NCBI RefSeq assembly: GCF_028389875.1
Contig: NC_084678.1
Location: 12,368,899-12,432,898, forward strand
Source: Rhea pennata
Taxonomy: Eukaryota; Chordata; Aves; Rheiformes; Rheidae
Reading direction: 5' to 3'
DNA: 64,000 nt
The notes under the pieces are model-generated. The model did no database searches. It was not told where the DNA came from and saw only the letters and a program-made list of their open reading frames with translations. Below are positions 11,216 to 24,466 of the stretch, one piece after another. The position numbers and the translations under genes are program-made. Numbering within the stretch: the stretch's first letter is position 1; each line of letters starts with the position of its first letter.

Positions 11216-14200
11216 AGAACCCATTCATAGGGGATTTTTTTCAATAGTTTAAGGTGAAATAAAGATTTAAGGAAAAGGAGAAGTCATTAAAGTGACTGCA
11301 ATGAGCTGGGTGCCTGGATCCCCCCTCCTGAACCCAGCAGCACCGGCAGGATTTGGGACCGGACACAGCTATCTGGAGGCTGGGAATGCACGACAGCATT
11401 CTCCAGTATCTCCACAGACCAGGATGCAGTTTGCTGATCATCCGACTCATCTGTGAAAAAGTGAAGAAAACAGCTAAAGCAAAGAATCATGAACTTAAAA
11501 ATACAAAGACCAGAAATAAACCCTCATCTCTGAATTTCTGCTCCCACAAACATCAGGGTATCTCATGTAAGTAAACTGGGCAGGGCTTGTGGGTCTGCTC
11601 TAACATCTAGAGAACCAACTGGAGTCTCTCCACTGATTTTAGTTGGGGTTTCACCCCCTAGGCATCATCTGGGGCAAGCAGCTAAGAACTGGTACCTACC
11701 ACAGCCTCAAAAACAGCACACAGTGCTCTGGCAAGGTCCCAAGGGGCTGTTCAGATCAATGATTTCAAAGGCATCAGCCTTCCCTCCAAGGTAGGTCCTG
11801 CTGAACCAGGAGCTGCAGGGGCCCTGGTGAAGGTCCAAGGCTTTTGGTATGAGAACGTTCCAGAAGAGATTGTTTCCTTAAATCCAAATTGTGCTCAACT
11901 CAGCTATACTCAACTCAAAATATGTTGCCCACAGTTTGACAACATCATACAAAATTTAACATTTTTCAACAGTAAAGTGTGAAGAACTATTTTGATGTTT
12001 TAGTTTCATTTTGATAGTCTTGCTTCCATTTTAATATTGATCTCAAGGTGTGTATACATTATATATATACACACACTGCATTAAACACATTCATATTATG
12101 ATACAACATTTCAAATTTAGCTAAATAAAAGCAGTTGATGTTTTCTGATGGTATTGGTTTGAAAATTCCCATCCATAAACCACTCTGAAGTCCCAAACAA
12201 AACAAAATTCAGAATGTTGTTATTTCCCACACAACAGATGCAGTGCAACAATCTCCAGGAAAATGAATTTTTAGTTTATTGTTGCTCATGGTGACTCCTG
12301 TTCATGTCTGGTTTCAAGGAAGATATGGAGTGTAGCAACAGAATAACCTTTGCTGAGAGATAATTGCCCTTGTTTTCATTTTTAATGTCGTAGTTCCCAG
12401 CCTGAGTATTTCGAGATTCAGAAATACAAACACTACTGCTATTGCCATGTTGATAAACTATGATTGCTGGTTTACTCTGAAAGCAACAGTTAATGGTGTT
12501 CAGTTTCGTTGCAAGATTTACTGGATAACCGGAAATAAAACACAACCTAAATTTGTTATTAACATGATGACAAACACGTTTTCGGGCGTGGGGGAGAAGG
12601 AGAGTGGGAAGCGCGTTTGCTTTTTTTAAGATAAAACACTTAGACATGGAATCAATAAGCAAAATCTACCTGAAAATTCAGCTCCCCAAAGGAAAGATGT
12701 GAGACTGATTTCACTATATGCATTTAGTGGAAATAAGCGCTCCCCACGTCTTTTATTCAGCTCTTTTTGGTATCAAATGTGTCTTTCTACTTTTTCCAAC
12801 TGCCATTTGTCGGCATGTCAGTGAGAAGGAGTTGAAAGCAAGCGTGACTTCTCTGATGACAGCAGGAAGTTCTAGTTAGTTTGGATTCTTTTTCTGACAC
12901 AAATCAGTATATTCCTAATGTCTCATCCCTATTTAGAGCCAAAAGTTGCACAGTGTCTAAAACCTTCTTAGCTTTATTTTACCAGAAGTGCAGGGGACAA
13001 GGAGTTCAGCGGTTTCTCCTTTTCCTTTCACCTGCTGCCATTCCCTGTCGCTGCACTGACTTGGGTAGGAGCCTTTTGGTGGATAATTGAAAATATCAAT
13101 AGCCAAAAAGACAAAGCTCTCTCTTTTTTTTTTTTTTTTTTTTTTTTTAAGTGTTACCCAAATCTGATGTCATGAAAAACAAATCTCAGCAATACCTGCT
13201 ACATGCTCATTAACTGACCCCACACTTGTGTTCTGATCAAAATTCAAGACGTTTCTTCTCTGCAATTTATGTAAATAGGTGATAAAAGACAGTGCTGTAG
13301 AGCACTACAGCTACCCTGCATCCAGCTGGCCTGTAAAGTTTTTACCTATTCCTTTCCTCTGCTTGGAGCAACTAGCGTTTGACATCACTCAACAAGGAGA
13401 CCTGAGGCACAGAGCAGGCTGTCCTCCTGCTTCCGCTGTGCCCCTGGACACGGACTGCAGCAGGGAAGGGAAGGCAGAGGACCCTTCTCTGACTTTCCCA
13501 GCTCCACTTAGTTTAAAGCCAACCCAGCCAAAAGTCACTGCACTTCACTTCCCCCTTCTGCATCCTACCTCCTGTACTCTTGAAGCTCCTCTGCACTGCA
13601 GGTTGGAAAGCAGGCTTGCATTGCTTTCCAAATGGATGAGCAAAAGACCCATGAAGCTACCTGCTCAAGACATCTAGCAGCCAGTGGCAAAGCAGATTTG
13701 CTTCGTATACTAGCAAACAACACAGATGCTCTTTACATTGCCTGAGGTCTACAGAGCCCAGCACGGGGCTCTCTGACTCTTCTCCAGATCCCCTAGGACA
13801 CTGTTGTGGGCAAAAAAAAAAAAATCCTTAGGGACCAAATGGCATTTTTCCCTTAGCCAAGTTTCAGTTCTGTAATAAAGAAAGGATGGAAAGAAAGTGT
13901 AGAAGGAAAAAGAGGCAATTCACTTACTCCCCACTGAACTCTATAAATAATGAATGCAACTAATTGAGGTCAAGGCCTCCTCAACTCAGCAGCGTGGTTA
14001 TAGTCTTGGGAACAAAAGCCTGCTCCCAAATGCTTCCCACGGTCACTACCACAGCAACAACTTGGAAAGGCTTGCAAAGTATTTACCAGTTGTTGGTGTC
14101 TGATGCTTGGCATGGAGATTCCCACTCTACACCGTCTGCACAGATTCACTTGCATTTCTCCACTCTACCTTCTTTTCATCATGTAACCTGAAAAACTTCT

Positions 14201-15860
14201 GCTGGCTTCTGGTTTTGTAATGAAAACAGTAGTGGCCATTTGGAAGGCCTTTGGGGGAGTTTTGCTGCTCTCACATCGTCCAAAATGTGCCCATCCAGTG
14301 GCAGCATTAAAGATGAGCACAAAAGGCCATCTATCCTTTAAGGCAAGGAACCATATTTTCCATAGTGGTTGTTGCAGCCAGGCCTTTCCCCATTTCCTAA
14401 CCATTTTCACCGTGAATTTTTCCTTTAAGTAGTCATAAAACGATGACCACAGATTTGGGAGGGATTTGCAGTCAAATGCAGGAGGCAAAAAACGAGCAGT
14501 GAGTGTGCACCACTCCCATCCTTCTGGGCAGCTGGGAATTACAAATGTGACTAGAAACCCCCTGCTAGTGAAGACAGTATTTACTCATCCAAAACAAATC
14601 CATGAATGTCACCATTGCCAGGGGCTCTAGGTCCTGTTTTGAGGGGAATCTCAATGGACCACAGTGATTCATCCTTTCTAGAGGCTACATCAGAAGACTG
14701 GCCAGGCTGAGGGTGACAGGCTCTGGCCTCGCAAAGGCACAAGTTGACTTCATTTCAAAGAAAAAGCAGGAAATTTTGCATGTGTCCAGGAGGGAAGTGG
14801 GAAGTCCTGAGCCTCCTGAATGTTGCTTCTCGATGAAAAAGCCAGCTCCTTGACTCAGAGTCACAAGCCTGTCCCCCAGCACTGACCCGCTCCCTCTGGT
14901 CAATACCTTTGCAGCTAGCAAATCAGCACTGCAACTCCAAACCACACCATAAAAAAAGGGCGTCAGATCTCCCAGGTCTTCCTGCAAGAACGACTCTTCA
15001 AGAACACGATACCCTGGGTGGTCACACTGTCTTGCACAGGTTATATCAGCTTCAAAGCTGGGGACAAACACTAGAAAATCCTATCATATTTCTCATGGCT
15101 GAGCTCCGTCTGTTCCCTGTGGCAGGAGACGGTATCCGCTCGGAGCTGCCAGCTTTCTCTAGCAGCCTGACTGCACGTGGCTGACACCAGGGAACTTTAG
15201 CTAGTGAAATCCAAGACGGACCAAACCAGCCGCTCTCCAAGGTCGGTCCCTGATCCCGAGCTCCTGCCTCTGGAGCAGATGCTGCATGTTTCACTATGGT
15301 GGAGCAGGGTGCGCAGTGAGGCTGCAGATTGACTTTAACCTTCTCGCTCTGCCCAGGCCTGTATTGACACTTTTTTTTCCCTTCATTTTTCATTAAATCC
15401 AGGCCAGTGAGGAAGAGAAGCGAGTTCAGTGCATCTGCTGACCACTAACACTGAAAAACAGCACAGAAAAGCTTTACTAACCTGAAATGTATTGGCAGAT
15501 CTAACCAAAAACTTCTTGATTTCCCCTGGAAAGCAAAAGCTGTGAAAGACCACTACTAGCAGGTTGCCTTGGATGTGAAGTAATTGAATCAGGAAATAGG
15601 AAATGTGAGGCAGGAGAGCTAAGCTGTCATTTTACAAAAACAATTAAATGCATGAAATGTATCTTAATGATATAATTAAGGCAAAATTCCAATCCTCCGT
15701 TAGCAGTGGCATTAATTATTGCAAGCACATTACTTTCAGTATAGTTGCAACGAGAAAATCCTTTGTTATACAGCTTTATTAAAAAATAAAATAAAATAAA
15801 ACCCAGATTATCTGATCCTCAAGAGAAGCTCCAAAGCAAAATTACTTTGAACAACCCTTG
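11216..15860. other. Non-coding, no gene recognised
   Basis: About 4.6 kb. Holds a T25 run at 13124-13148 and a short TA/CA run near 12061. The segment at about 15,600-15,800 is AT-rich and resembles a conserved non-coding element. Confidence 0.55.
13124..13148. repeat. Poly-T run, 25 bases
   Basis: An uninterrupted T run in AT-rich DNA; no retroelement body recognised. Confidence 0.93.
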
Positions 15861-15869
15861 ATTACCCCT

Positions 15870-16530
15870 GTGCGTGCAGGCTGACAGCAAGAGAGGCCAA
15901 AGCAGCGCGGGGAACCCACCGTAAAGTACTGCCCCACCGCAGCAGCCGCTCCGGGCGCGAGCCAAGCCCTGGAACGTCGCAGCCGCGTGCGCATCTCACA
16001 CGAGCAGCCGAAGGCAAAATCCGCCCGTCAGGCAGCCGCCAAGCACGACCGCTGCACCATCGCACGTGAGCACACTTCCAGCAACGCCGCACTTCGCCCG
16101 CTGCGCGTTATCCCGCGCGGATCGGCGGGAGCGCCGGCGAGAAACTGGGCAATTGCTCGCAGGCAGCGAAGGGCACCACGGCCCGCAGCGGGGCTCGCCG
16201 TCAGCCTGCCCGCACCTCGGCTCCGGCAGCACCCGCTTCCGCCCTCCCGGCACGCCCGAAGTCGTTTTGGAGAGGCAGTTTGCAGCAAGGCAAGATCTCA
16301 CCTACCGCCCGTGCAAGGCGAAGAGCCGCAGTGTCGGCTTTGCTGCTCCCTGAGCGCGCTGCTCCCTCTCACTCGGGCCGTTTTTCTGCATTACGTTTCT
16401 GGGGGCTCGTGGCGTTCAGTCTGGCAAGGCGGAGACCGGCGCTTTGGAAGTGCACGCGCGGCGGGAGGAGCCAGCAGCCAGCTGTTAAAAGGCTCTTGGA
16501 TGCTGCTCAAAACCGTTTCACATGCTGGGA
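15870..16530. promoter_or_regulatory. CpG island in the intergenic flank
   Basis: The longest CpG-dense block in the left half (about 650 bp). A 226-codon plus-strand frame crosses it but shows no homology or domain. Could be an orphan CpG island, a promoter of a non-coding RNA, or an enhancer. Confidence 0.5.
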
Positions 16531-17190
16531 CAAGCGGGGGGATTCGTGACCCGTCACAGAGGTGCGGGAACATCAGATCTACCTTTCCAGCCAAGTGCAA
16601 GTCATCAATAACATCCATCATGGGCACATTTTTTCAGAACTATAAGCAAACAGGAACCTATTTATAGTGATTTTTTTTTTGACAATTCAGCTCAAAAATG
16701 CTATTAAACAAAATTGAAACCCCTCCAGATAGCCATGTGACTCCTGGCTGATAACTGCCAGAGCACCAGCAAATGCATCGGTTGAGTGATTATGTGGCTA
16801 CTTGCTGAAAGAGGGGGATTTTCAATTATGCGCGGATGATTTTTCTGCACATACATCTCCTATTATATGGTAAAATCAATTAGCAAGAGTCATTTGTTTC
16901 TGAATGCATTGGTTGGAGAGAAACATTAGTTCAGAAACATTAATTTCTGGACAAATGTTTACAATTAAAAGGCGATTCTGATTCCACTCAAGTCCTATAC
17001 TGCTGCCCTGCATCTCAGCCAAATCCAGAGACTGAAGGAGAGTCTCCAGGAAAGGCAGGTCCGGATTCGCAGCGGTGGGAAATCCCTCACAGGCAGCACG
17101 CTGTAAAGGCACCAAGCAAGGGCAGAGGATGGGGCGGGGGAATCTGGCTATTTCCTCATCCAAACCTTTTTCCTTGACAAACGAGAGCTA
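16531..17190. other. AT-rich block between two CpG islands
   Basis: The part at about 16,650-17,000 is AT-rich with CAATTAG/TTAATT words and looks like a conserved non-coding element. Confidence 0.45.
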
Positions 17191-17480
17191 ATGGAGAAGC
17201 TCGGACAGTTCGAAAGCACTTGGGCTAGGAAGAGAAAGAAATGGCAACCCTGCCGCTCGAAAACGTGGGAATGCGGGACCTTGGCTCCCTGGCGCACAGA
17301 CAGCGCTCGCCAGCTCCCGCAGAGCCCGGGCTCCCTGCGGGAGCGGAGGAAAAGATCGGGAGCGAGTGATGGTCACGACTGCTTCTGCCACCAGAAACGG
17401 CCAGGCACGGCCAGCGCCAACGGCGGAAGCAGCCCGCGGCCGCACTGCTGCCGGCACAGCGCTGCGTGCCGGAACCCGAA
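17190..17480. other. CpG-rich burst
   Basis: About 290 bp, CpG-dense, no exon recognised. Confidence 0.5.
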
Positions 17481-20020
17481 AGTGGAAGCAATGCAATTTC
17501 TCATAACCCAAAACTTAAACAGAAAAGACAGGCTGTTTTCCAAGCTCACATTTTATTACAGCGATTACTCACGACTAGTTGCAATTATTCATGACTCAGC
17601 CTGGGAAGAGCTTCATGATGGCAGAAAATCACCGGAGTAGGGTGTTTTCTAGCATCCTGAGAAGACACTGAGTAAGCTTGACAGAAGTAAAAAAATTAGT
17701 CTAATTCCTTAAAGCTTCACTCCATGTTGTGCTTCCGCTGTGCCCCTAGAAGTCTTGATTACGTTCCCTGACACCGTCGTTACATTCTTTAATACAGTTA
17801 TTCTGCCATTGCTCACTCCAAAATGAAGATTTTTTTTTTTTTGAAATATTACCAGTGTATGGGAATGAGGCAGATCGCACCCCCAAGCTCCCATGGAGAA
17901 AAACGTGCTCGGTGTCTCTGCTTCCTCAGGACCCATTGCACATAGGGCGCTTGGCCACGCTTCCTTTGGCAGGTTGGCTGGCAATAAAAGTGGTGATCCC
18001 ACCATAGGTTACTGATCTGACCTAACTTCTCGGCGCAGGGCACGAGTGCATCCAGGCGCCGTGCAGATTCACAGGAATTGCTTGCTCAGACAGCTTATTC
18101 AGGCATTTACAGTAAAGCCAAGCCTAGAAATGGTTAATAGAGGTCAAGTTTAATACCACTCTTACAATATTACTGTAAATCTGGTCATATTTAGTATTTT
18201 TTCTTCAAGTATAGAAATTATGCAATAAACTGACCTTGCACTAGCAAAGGAGGAAGAGGAAACTTTCCAGACCTCCTGTTTGCAGAGGACTGAGAAGAGC
18301 AGGGGTCAGAGATCAGAAGGAAAAAAGGGAGATCACCTCCCGCCTCCCTCCTCCCTCTTCTCTGCGCCTCCCCGTGCCCCCGGGCCACGCAGCAGGGCAG
18401 GCTGGCACCGCGGGCCGGTCTCATGGGGAAACCTCAACTCTGCCTCCTTCTTGGAAAGCAAAATCAGCAGATTTGCTTAGCCGGGCAGAGGGAAGCAGCA
18501 GCCCTCACATGAGACAAAAACAGGGAGAAGAAAGAAAGAAGCCACCAGCAGGGCCCATCCCAATAGTGCCAGAGTTGGGTTTCAACCCGATTCTGCTCAT
18601 CTGAACGTTGCTTTGGGTTCATTAGGGTCACCTGTTGATGGGGACTTGATGCGCACTGTGAAGGACAAGGACATTAAGGAGTTATCTGGAGTGAACATAC
18701 GCTTAAGAAGTATCCTCTTCCTCAAGAAAACCATCCGTGTGCACGCTCACCCCGAGGTAAAACACGACCTGGCTCCCTCCTCACTCACACAGACCCCACT
18801 GACTGACCAAAACCACTCCAAGGCACCGGGAAGCATCCAGGGACTTTTGGTCTTGCATGATGTCAGTCCTGGATAGAGCTGCGAAGGAGCTTTGGGTGCC
18901 TTATTCCTTTGCACTGTAATGGGCCCAAGTACTAAAATACTGCAAACAACTCTTGAAAAAAGTAACTAACTGCTCTTGGCATTGAAACTGTTAACTCATA
19001 ACTCATTAACTTACCTATCAGAGCAGGAGCAGGACAGCAGCCCACTCTCTGCTGGTGACGCAGAGCTGCTGTGGCCCCAGGGGAGGACACAGCTGTTCCC
19101 GCTTCCTAGTTCAGATGACGATCACCTTAAAGGGCCTTTTAAAGTGGCCCGGGAGCATCTGGTGCATTAGGAAACACAAGACTTGACATCTGTGCCAAAC
19201 TTGCGAGCACAGCACATGGGTATTTAAGTCATGTAGACAAGTTCCCCTCCCCCGGATCGCACCCAGGGACTGGCCACGCTTTTACCGTGGGCCAGAAAGC
19301 AGCTAACCATCGTGGCGCAGGAGCGGCCAGCGCCGCAGCGAGCAGGATCACACAGAATGATGTCTTGAGCAACGACGCATCCAGCAAGACACTGTTCTGG
19401 CTCTTACGCAGGGCAGGGCACTTAAAAATAAAATAAAAGGGCAAGATAAAAACGAGGCAGTAAAGACAAATAAGTGCAAAAGCCTTTTTTCCCCTCACTT
19501 TTGCCTGGACACCAGTGAGACCACAGCAGAAAGGGAAAGGTGTAAGCATGGTGCAAAGCCACTTTCTCGGGCGCGCTGCGTTCCTTGGTAAGGGACGGGC
19601 TGAGGGCGCTTTGATCCTTGAGTCTCCAGTCTCCCTTTTTTTTAAGCCAGGCTGCTTAGTAGCAAAGCACATCAACACCAAAGCAAGAGCTTTGTACTTC
19701 AGAGTTACTCTCTTAGTCAAATGCAACTTTGCGGGGCCGTGCTGATCTAATTGTTCGGTGGCCAGGTTGCCTGTGCTTGCAAGAGATAAATACTCCAAGG
19801 AGCCGCTTTTTGACTGGCATCCAAAGCTCACCACTAGCTGCTGTGGCTGTAATTATTGCCGCTGCTAACCATCAATCTCAAGGCAAAGGCATGCATTTGA
19901 ACCGAGGATCAGGACCACGCAGGGGCGGGAGGTGAATACCCACCGAGAGCTGACAACTAACGAATCCCGGCCGGCAGTCACCGCTCTCCCACATCTCTGC
20001 ATTTCAAACCCCACTGCGAG
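17481..20020. other. Non-coding, no gene recognised
   Basis: The minus-strand frame at 19229-19834 (201 codons) has hydrophobic stretches but no family resemblance. An AP-1 core lies at 17592-17598. Confidence 0.5.
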
Positions 20021-20029
20021 CACCTCGTG

Positions 20030-20345
20030 TCAAGTGTTTCGAGCCACCTCTCCGCCACGCAGTCCAGAGCCACCAGCTGATGGGGACAGAGCTCTGACTT
20101 GCCTTGCGGCACGTTTCGGTCCTGCCCAGGTGCGCCAGCCCGCCCAGCCTGCCCCCCGCGTCACTCCCACGGGCGGGCGACGCTCGCCAGCCCCCGCCGG
20201 CAGCTGCCCCAGCTCTCGGGGGGAGCAACAGGAATCAGGGCACAGAGGCCGGGCAGGAGGACGCCCCAGTGCCGCGGGAGCGGCAGCAGCCAGGCGGTGA
20301 CGAGCGACGCTCTCGGCCACGCAGGAGCGAAAGCCCCGACCTGAC
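20030..20345. other. CpG-rich burst
   Basis: About 315 bp, CpG-dense, no exon recognised. Confidence 0.5.
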
Positions 20346-20620
20346 TCCTCGATAACCAGGGGACTTCAGAGACTCGTGGGCCAGCTGAGACAAGAACAGG
20401 TCCCATCTCATTCAGCTGCAGAGGGTTGCAGGTGTTAGCTTCCTCCAAAAAAGAGCCAAAAAGCACCCCCACAGGAGATGTTTAAATTGGCCTCCTAGGT
20501 CATGGGTTGATAGCCCTCACCTGGCCTCTGGCCACCCTGCTTGTCCTATCACTTGAGAAAATGCTGTTGGTCTCCCAGCACCTCCAAGGAGAGCGGGGAG
20601 CTTAAGTCTGGGCCCTGCAC

Positions 20621-20659
20621 AGGAGGAGGAGGAGGAGGAGGAGGAGGAGGAGGAGGAGG
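20621..20659. repeat. (AGG)13 microsatellite
   Basis: Thirteen uninterrupted AGG units. The translation as poly-Gly or poly-Pro in nearby frames is an artefact. Confidence 0.95.
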
Positions 20660-20979
20660 CAAAGGCAAGTTCGTGCTCAGGGAAGAACCAGCTTTGCTCC
20701 TTCTGCTTTTAGGTGAGGTGGACACTGAGCAGTGCTTTTCCAGCCCAGTCATGTCCTGGAGCACGAGGCAGGAATTATTGCTTGTTTTCTCCTGTCTGCT
20801 CTTTTCCTTTGGCAAGTAACGCTGTTACGCAGTGCTCTCTCATGTCAAAGCGGTGGGAATTGCTGCTGGTGTCTCCTTTACAGAAAAAACCACGGCACAG
20901 TGGCACCTGCCTCAGGTCGGGACAGGGCCTCCTGAGGATCACGATGTTTTTTTTCTTAACACGTGCCAGTGTCGCCCAT

Positions 20980-21285
20980 CGGGGTGATGCTCCTCGTGTG
21001 GGAGGGTTTGCGTTTCCAGCCAGCCTCGCAGAGGGCTTCCCCTCGGGTCCGGAGAGCCGGGGAAGATCGCGCCTTCCTCCGCGGCGGAGGGAACCTGGGG
21101 AGGCTACGGAGACCGCCGGGGGCCAGCGAGGACCACGGGGGCCTTGGAGAAACCCAACCTCTTGCTCCCGGCTCGGGCGCTTTCAAGGCAGCGTTTACAC
21201 CTTCCCGCGAGCGGAGCCAGGCGGCGGAAACGCCACGACGAGGGCTTCGGCGGTGCGGGCCCAGCGTGAAGCGGAGCCGGATTTT
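20980..21285. other. CpG-rich burst
   Basis: About 300 bp, CpG-dense, no exon recognised. Confidence 0.5.
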
Positions 21286-21391
21286 TCTTTTTAAGGCCTT
21301 TCAAATTTGCAGCACACAAATCTGTTTAAAATCAAAGTCTTTGCCTCTTGTGGTTTCCAAGAGTCACAATTAAAATTGTTTCTTCTGAATT

Positions 21392-21575
21392 AAAAAAAAA
21401 AAAAAAAAAAGAAAGAGAGAGTTAAAAATAATCTTTCGCCAATCAGCTGTGCTGCAGTGTCCCCAGATCACCTTATTAGCTGCAGAAAGGTAGCTTAGTA
21501 ACAGTATTTCTCTGCCCATTCCCACGCACTGAGCTGGCTGCATTTTTTTTTTCTTTTCTTTTTTTTTTTTTTTTT
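21392..21575. repeat. A19 run and a T-rich tract
   Basis: An A run at 21392-21410 and a T-rich tract at 21543-21575 broken only by two C bases. The sequence between is unique. Confidence 0.88.
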
Positions 21576-21689
21576 ATGAAAAAACATCCCCTCTGGAAAA
21601 TGTGGTTTCATCCAAGTGCCCATTTTCTGTGGGAAGATGTTGGTTTCAGTGGGGTTTTTCAGCTGCAAATCCTGAAATGAAAAACGCCG

Positions 21690-21980
21690 TTCCGTACTCG
21701 GTGATTGAGAGCAGAGCAGCGCCCGGCCCCGTGCCGCTGCCGTCCCGCACCGGCGGAGCCCCCGGCGGCACCGCGAGCCCCGGCCCGCGGATCCGTGGTT
21801 CCTCGCCGGCGAGGATGGGAAGTGGTTGGGCATCGCTCGAGTTTCCAGGCAGGGCAGTCTCCCGCAGCGGTGCCTCCTCCCCGTGCCCGGGCTCTTCCCA
21901 GAGGCCAAGCACGATCCGTCCCCCACGGACATGCTGCTGGGAGGACGGGCTGCCTGGTAGAAACCTGCCAGAACCCCTGA
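21690..21980. other. CpG-rich burst
   Basis: About 290 bp, CpG-dense, no exon recognised. Confidence 0.5.
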
Positions 21981-22299
21981 GATAGCTTTTCCAAAGGGAA
22001 AAAAGAAACCCAGCCCTTGAGAGCCCTGCCCCAGGGGCCAACGCATTGAAAAGTTCAGCTCCAAACACTCATGGGAAAGTAAACGAGTTCATCGCTAAAA
22101 TGGTGCGAGCAGGTTTCTGCTCACTTAAAACACGATTTAGAGGGAAAAAAGGCTTCCTGACTAACAGCTGGTGTTTTATAAATGGACTGGAAGGCACCAA
22201 ACGCTGGCAGAACGGAGCAATACCACGCACAGGATGGCCGGGGATAGCGCCAGCGCTGTAACGTCTCCAGAAGTTCCCAGGGATGCCTCTAGAATCACA

Positions 22300-22315
22300 T
22301 TTTTTTTTTTTTTTT
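22300..22315. repeat. Poly-T run followed by GCAG
   Basis: T16 directly followed by GCAG, which mimics a strong splice acceptor on the plus strand. The plus-strand frame after it is short and has no homology. Confidence 0.85.
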
Positions 22316-22939
22316 GCAGTTGAATCGCTGCTAATTGACTCATCGCAGAGCCCAGCCTGCTGGGGGCAGGTTCCCTACACGCCGCCGTTGCAACGGGAGC
22401 AGCTCAATACGTGCTGCCGCTCGGGAGCCTCCTCTGCACAAGAGCTCGCTCTTTCTCCGAGAGGCGTCTGATCCCTTCGGAAACTCGTGACTCCTCCGGG
22501 CACAGGGAACCGGCCAGGACTGAACCCTGCCCCGCTCCGGGGGCTGCGAGAGCAGCAGGTGCCATCTCGGGTCTGTGCTATTTTAGAACTGCTTCTGGCA
22601 TGGGGGCATTTTGAGAGATTCAGGTCTAAAGGTAGAAGAGCTCCAAACCAGACTCGGTTGGATGTTCAGCCCATCAGCGTGTATGACTAGTTACTGGTAA
22701 AAGCGTTCACTGAAGTAGGGAGAACGAGGCCAACGCAGCTAGGCAACAGCACTGTTTTAAATGAAGCCAATTTCTTACCATGGAGAAAATTAAAGCCTTC
22801 CGATCTAATCCAGCTGCCTTTCAGGACTGCGTCACCCGGGGTCATCTTTCCAGCAGCAACACACAAAGGAAAGTAGAAATTCCACAAAATAAACCATAAC
22901 TGGGAGACAAGCAACCCAGTCCAGGGATCAGAGCTGGAA

Positions 22940-23275
22940 GGTGGGATTTGGGGTCCTCGTTCCTGCTCTGCAACTAAGCTGCTTTCGGTGAGGACTACCG
23001 ACGTGTTCCAAAGCGGCCCTCGGCTCGGCGCCTGCTGGAGCCAGCTGGACGCCCCGAGCATCCGAAGGGCTGCTGAAGTCCACCGGAGCGCCCTGCACCC
23101 CCCCAAAATCAAAGCCAAGTTTCCACAGCTTGGCCACCCAAACCAGCTGGAGGTGCCTCGCTGAGAAGCCTGGGGCCACGTTCAGGAGCGCCATCCGCCA
23201 CGCCACCTTACTCGGAGGTTTGCGATCAGCGAGGGAGCGGGGCTGGCGGCGTCCGGACGAGCTCGGGCAGTGTTA
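22940..23275. other. GC-rich block
   Basis: Moderate CpG density over about 330 bp just beyond the predicted 3' end of PMEPA1. Confidence 0.4.
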
Positions 23276-23339
23276 GACACCTCCTACCCTCAAAAGGGAC
23301 CGGAGATCCCAAGGTCTCTCCCATCTAGGTGAATCTGCA

Positions 23340-23904
23340 GGAAATCCTTCATAAATACAAAAAGAAAACCCCTGCAAACAATTAAGTTTTCAATCATTTT
23401 AATGTGATCATTGCAATTTGACCACAATCTCAGAAAGGAAAAAAAGAAGTCACACAAATTATCTGTGCTTAGGATTTAAGTCAATCTACACAGTTCTCAT
23501 TGGCTGACGATTATTCAAGTTAAGACCTTCCAACCATCAGTGATGTTCTTGTCTGAAAGGCAGGATCGCGAGTGTGGATATATTGGTGCAAAACAGGAAT
23601 GCTTCATCTGGAATTAAAGCTGCGATACCTGATCTACTCAAAAGAAAACGTAATTACACACACACACACAGACACACACACACAGACCGAGCATGCAAAT
23701 ACACCAGGAATCAGCTACAGCTTCACAGGGAAACACACGGTGTGTCAGTACACATTGGACTGTTATTCAGAAGGCTGCTTAACAAAGTGGGGGGAAAAAC
23801 ACACAAATACTCATTTTCCAGTATTTGAAAAAAAAATGGGAAGAGGTTTTCAAATTACATCGTGTTGGCAAACTCTGATTTTAGGTAACAAAGCAAAAGG
23901 TGAA
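23340..23904. other. AT-rich flank immediately past the PMEPA1 3' end
   Basis: Contains an AT-rich conserved-looking stretch (about 23,370-23,530) and a (CA) microsatellite. No gene. Confidence 0.5.
23655..23684. repeat. (CA) microsatellite, one interruption
   Basis: Two CA runs separated by a single G. Confidence 0.92.
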
Positions 23905-23930
23905 GGCAAATTTTCCAAAGTATTGTAAAA

Positions 23931-23936
23931 TTTATT
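23931..23936 (-). terminator. PMEPA1: Candidate distal poly(A) signal AATAAA
   Basis: Canonical AATAAA on the minus strand. It is the last such hexamer before an ordinary-looking flank, and the preceding few hundred bases look like a typical AT-rich 3' UTR end. Cleavage would fall near 23901-23916. Confidence 0.5.
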
Positions 23937-24452
23937 GTATAAGTATTGCAGCTTTTAGAATGACATATAATTGCCACTATTGGTTACTGTTACACAATAA
24001 GCGTTTACAACAGATTTTTGTAAATTGGCATCAGAGTACATATTCATACTAAAACAGCAAAATATAGATAAGTACTGCATTGCATGTGCTGTCAATAGTT
24101 TACATAAGTTTAAACTTGAACAGAACTCAGGATACAGGACTGCCTATAACAAACTCCAAAGCCAAAGCAATGCAACTGGAAGTTTAAGAAAATATTAATA
24201 CAATGAAATGTGACTATAAGGCAGGCAAATTAGGACTTTAATGTTGTCCTTCATGAGCTTCTATAGTACAGCAAAAATCTGAAGCGCGGTTTCTGGAAAA
24301 CTTTCTTTTTGTAGCTTTGTGTTGTACATAGAAAATCTCTGAGCTATACAGAGACAGAAGAGATTAAAAATTCATTCTGTTCTTGCCTAGCACTGTTAAT
24401 GCTACACATCTGGATTCAGTCTTTTTTCAACCCTTAGTAAAAATGTTGGGCT

Positions 24453-24466
24453 TTTATTTATTTATT
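24453..24466 (-). terminator. PMEPA1: Three overlapping AATAAA signals
   Basis: Three AATAAA hexamers overlap on the minus strand as a short (AATA) run. This is a possible alternative poly(A) site about 520 bp before the distal one. Confidence 0.35.

Noticed and set aside
15987..16667. 226-codon plus-strand open frame
   Set aside because: Crosses a CpG island where stop codons are rare; Arg/Ala/Ser-rich translation, overlapping frames equally open, no domain.
19229..19834. 201-codon minus-strand frame with hydrophobic segments
   Set aside because: No recognisable family, no supporting splice or start context; hydrophobic runs follow from AT-rich sequence.
22300..22471. T16-GCAG as a plus-strand splice acceptor of a hidden gene
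   Set aside because: The following frame is short with no homology, and no matching donor or partner exon was found.
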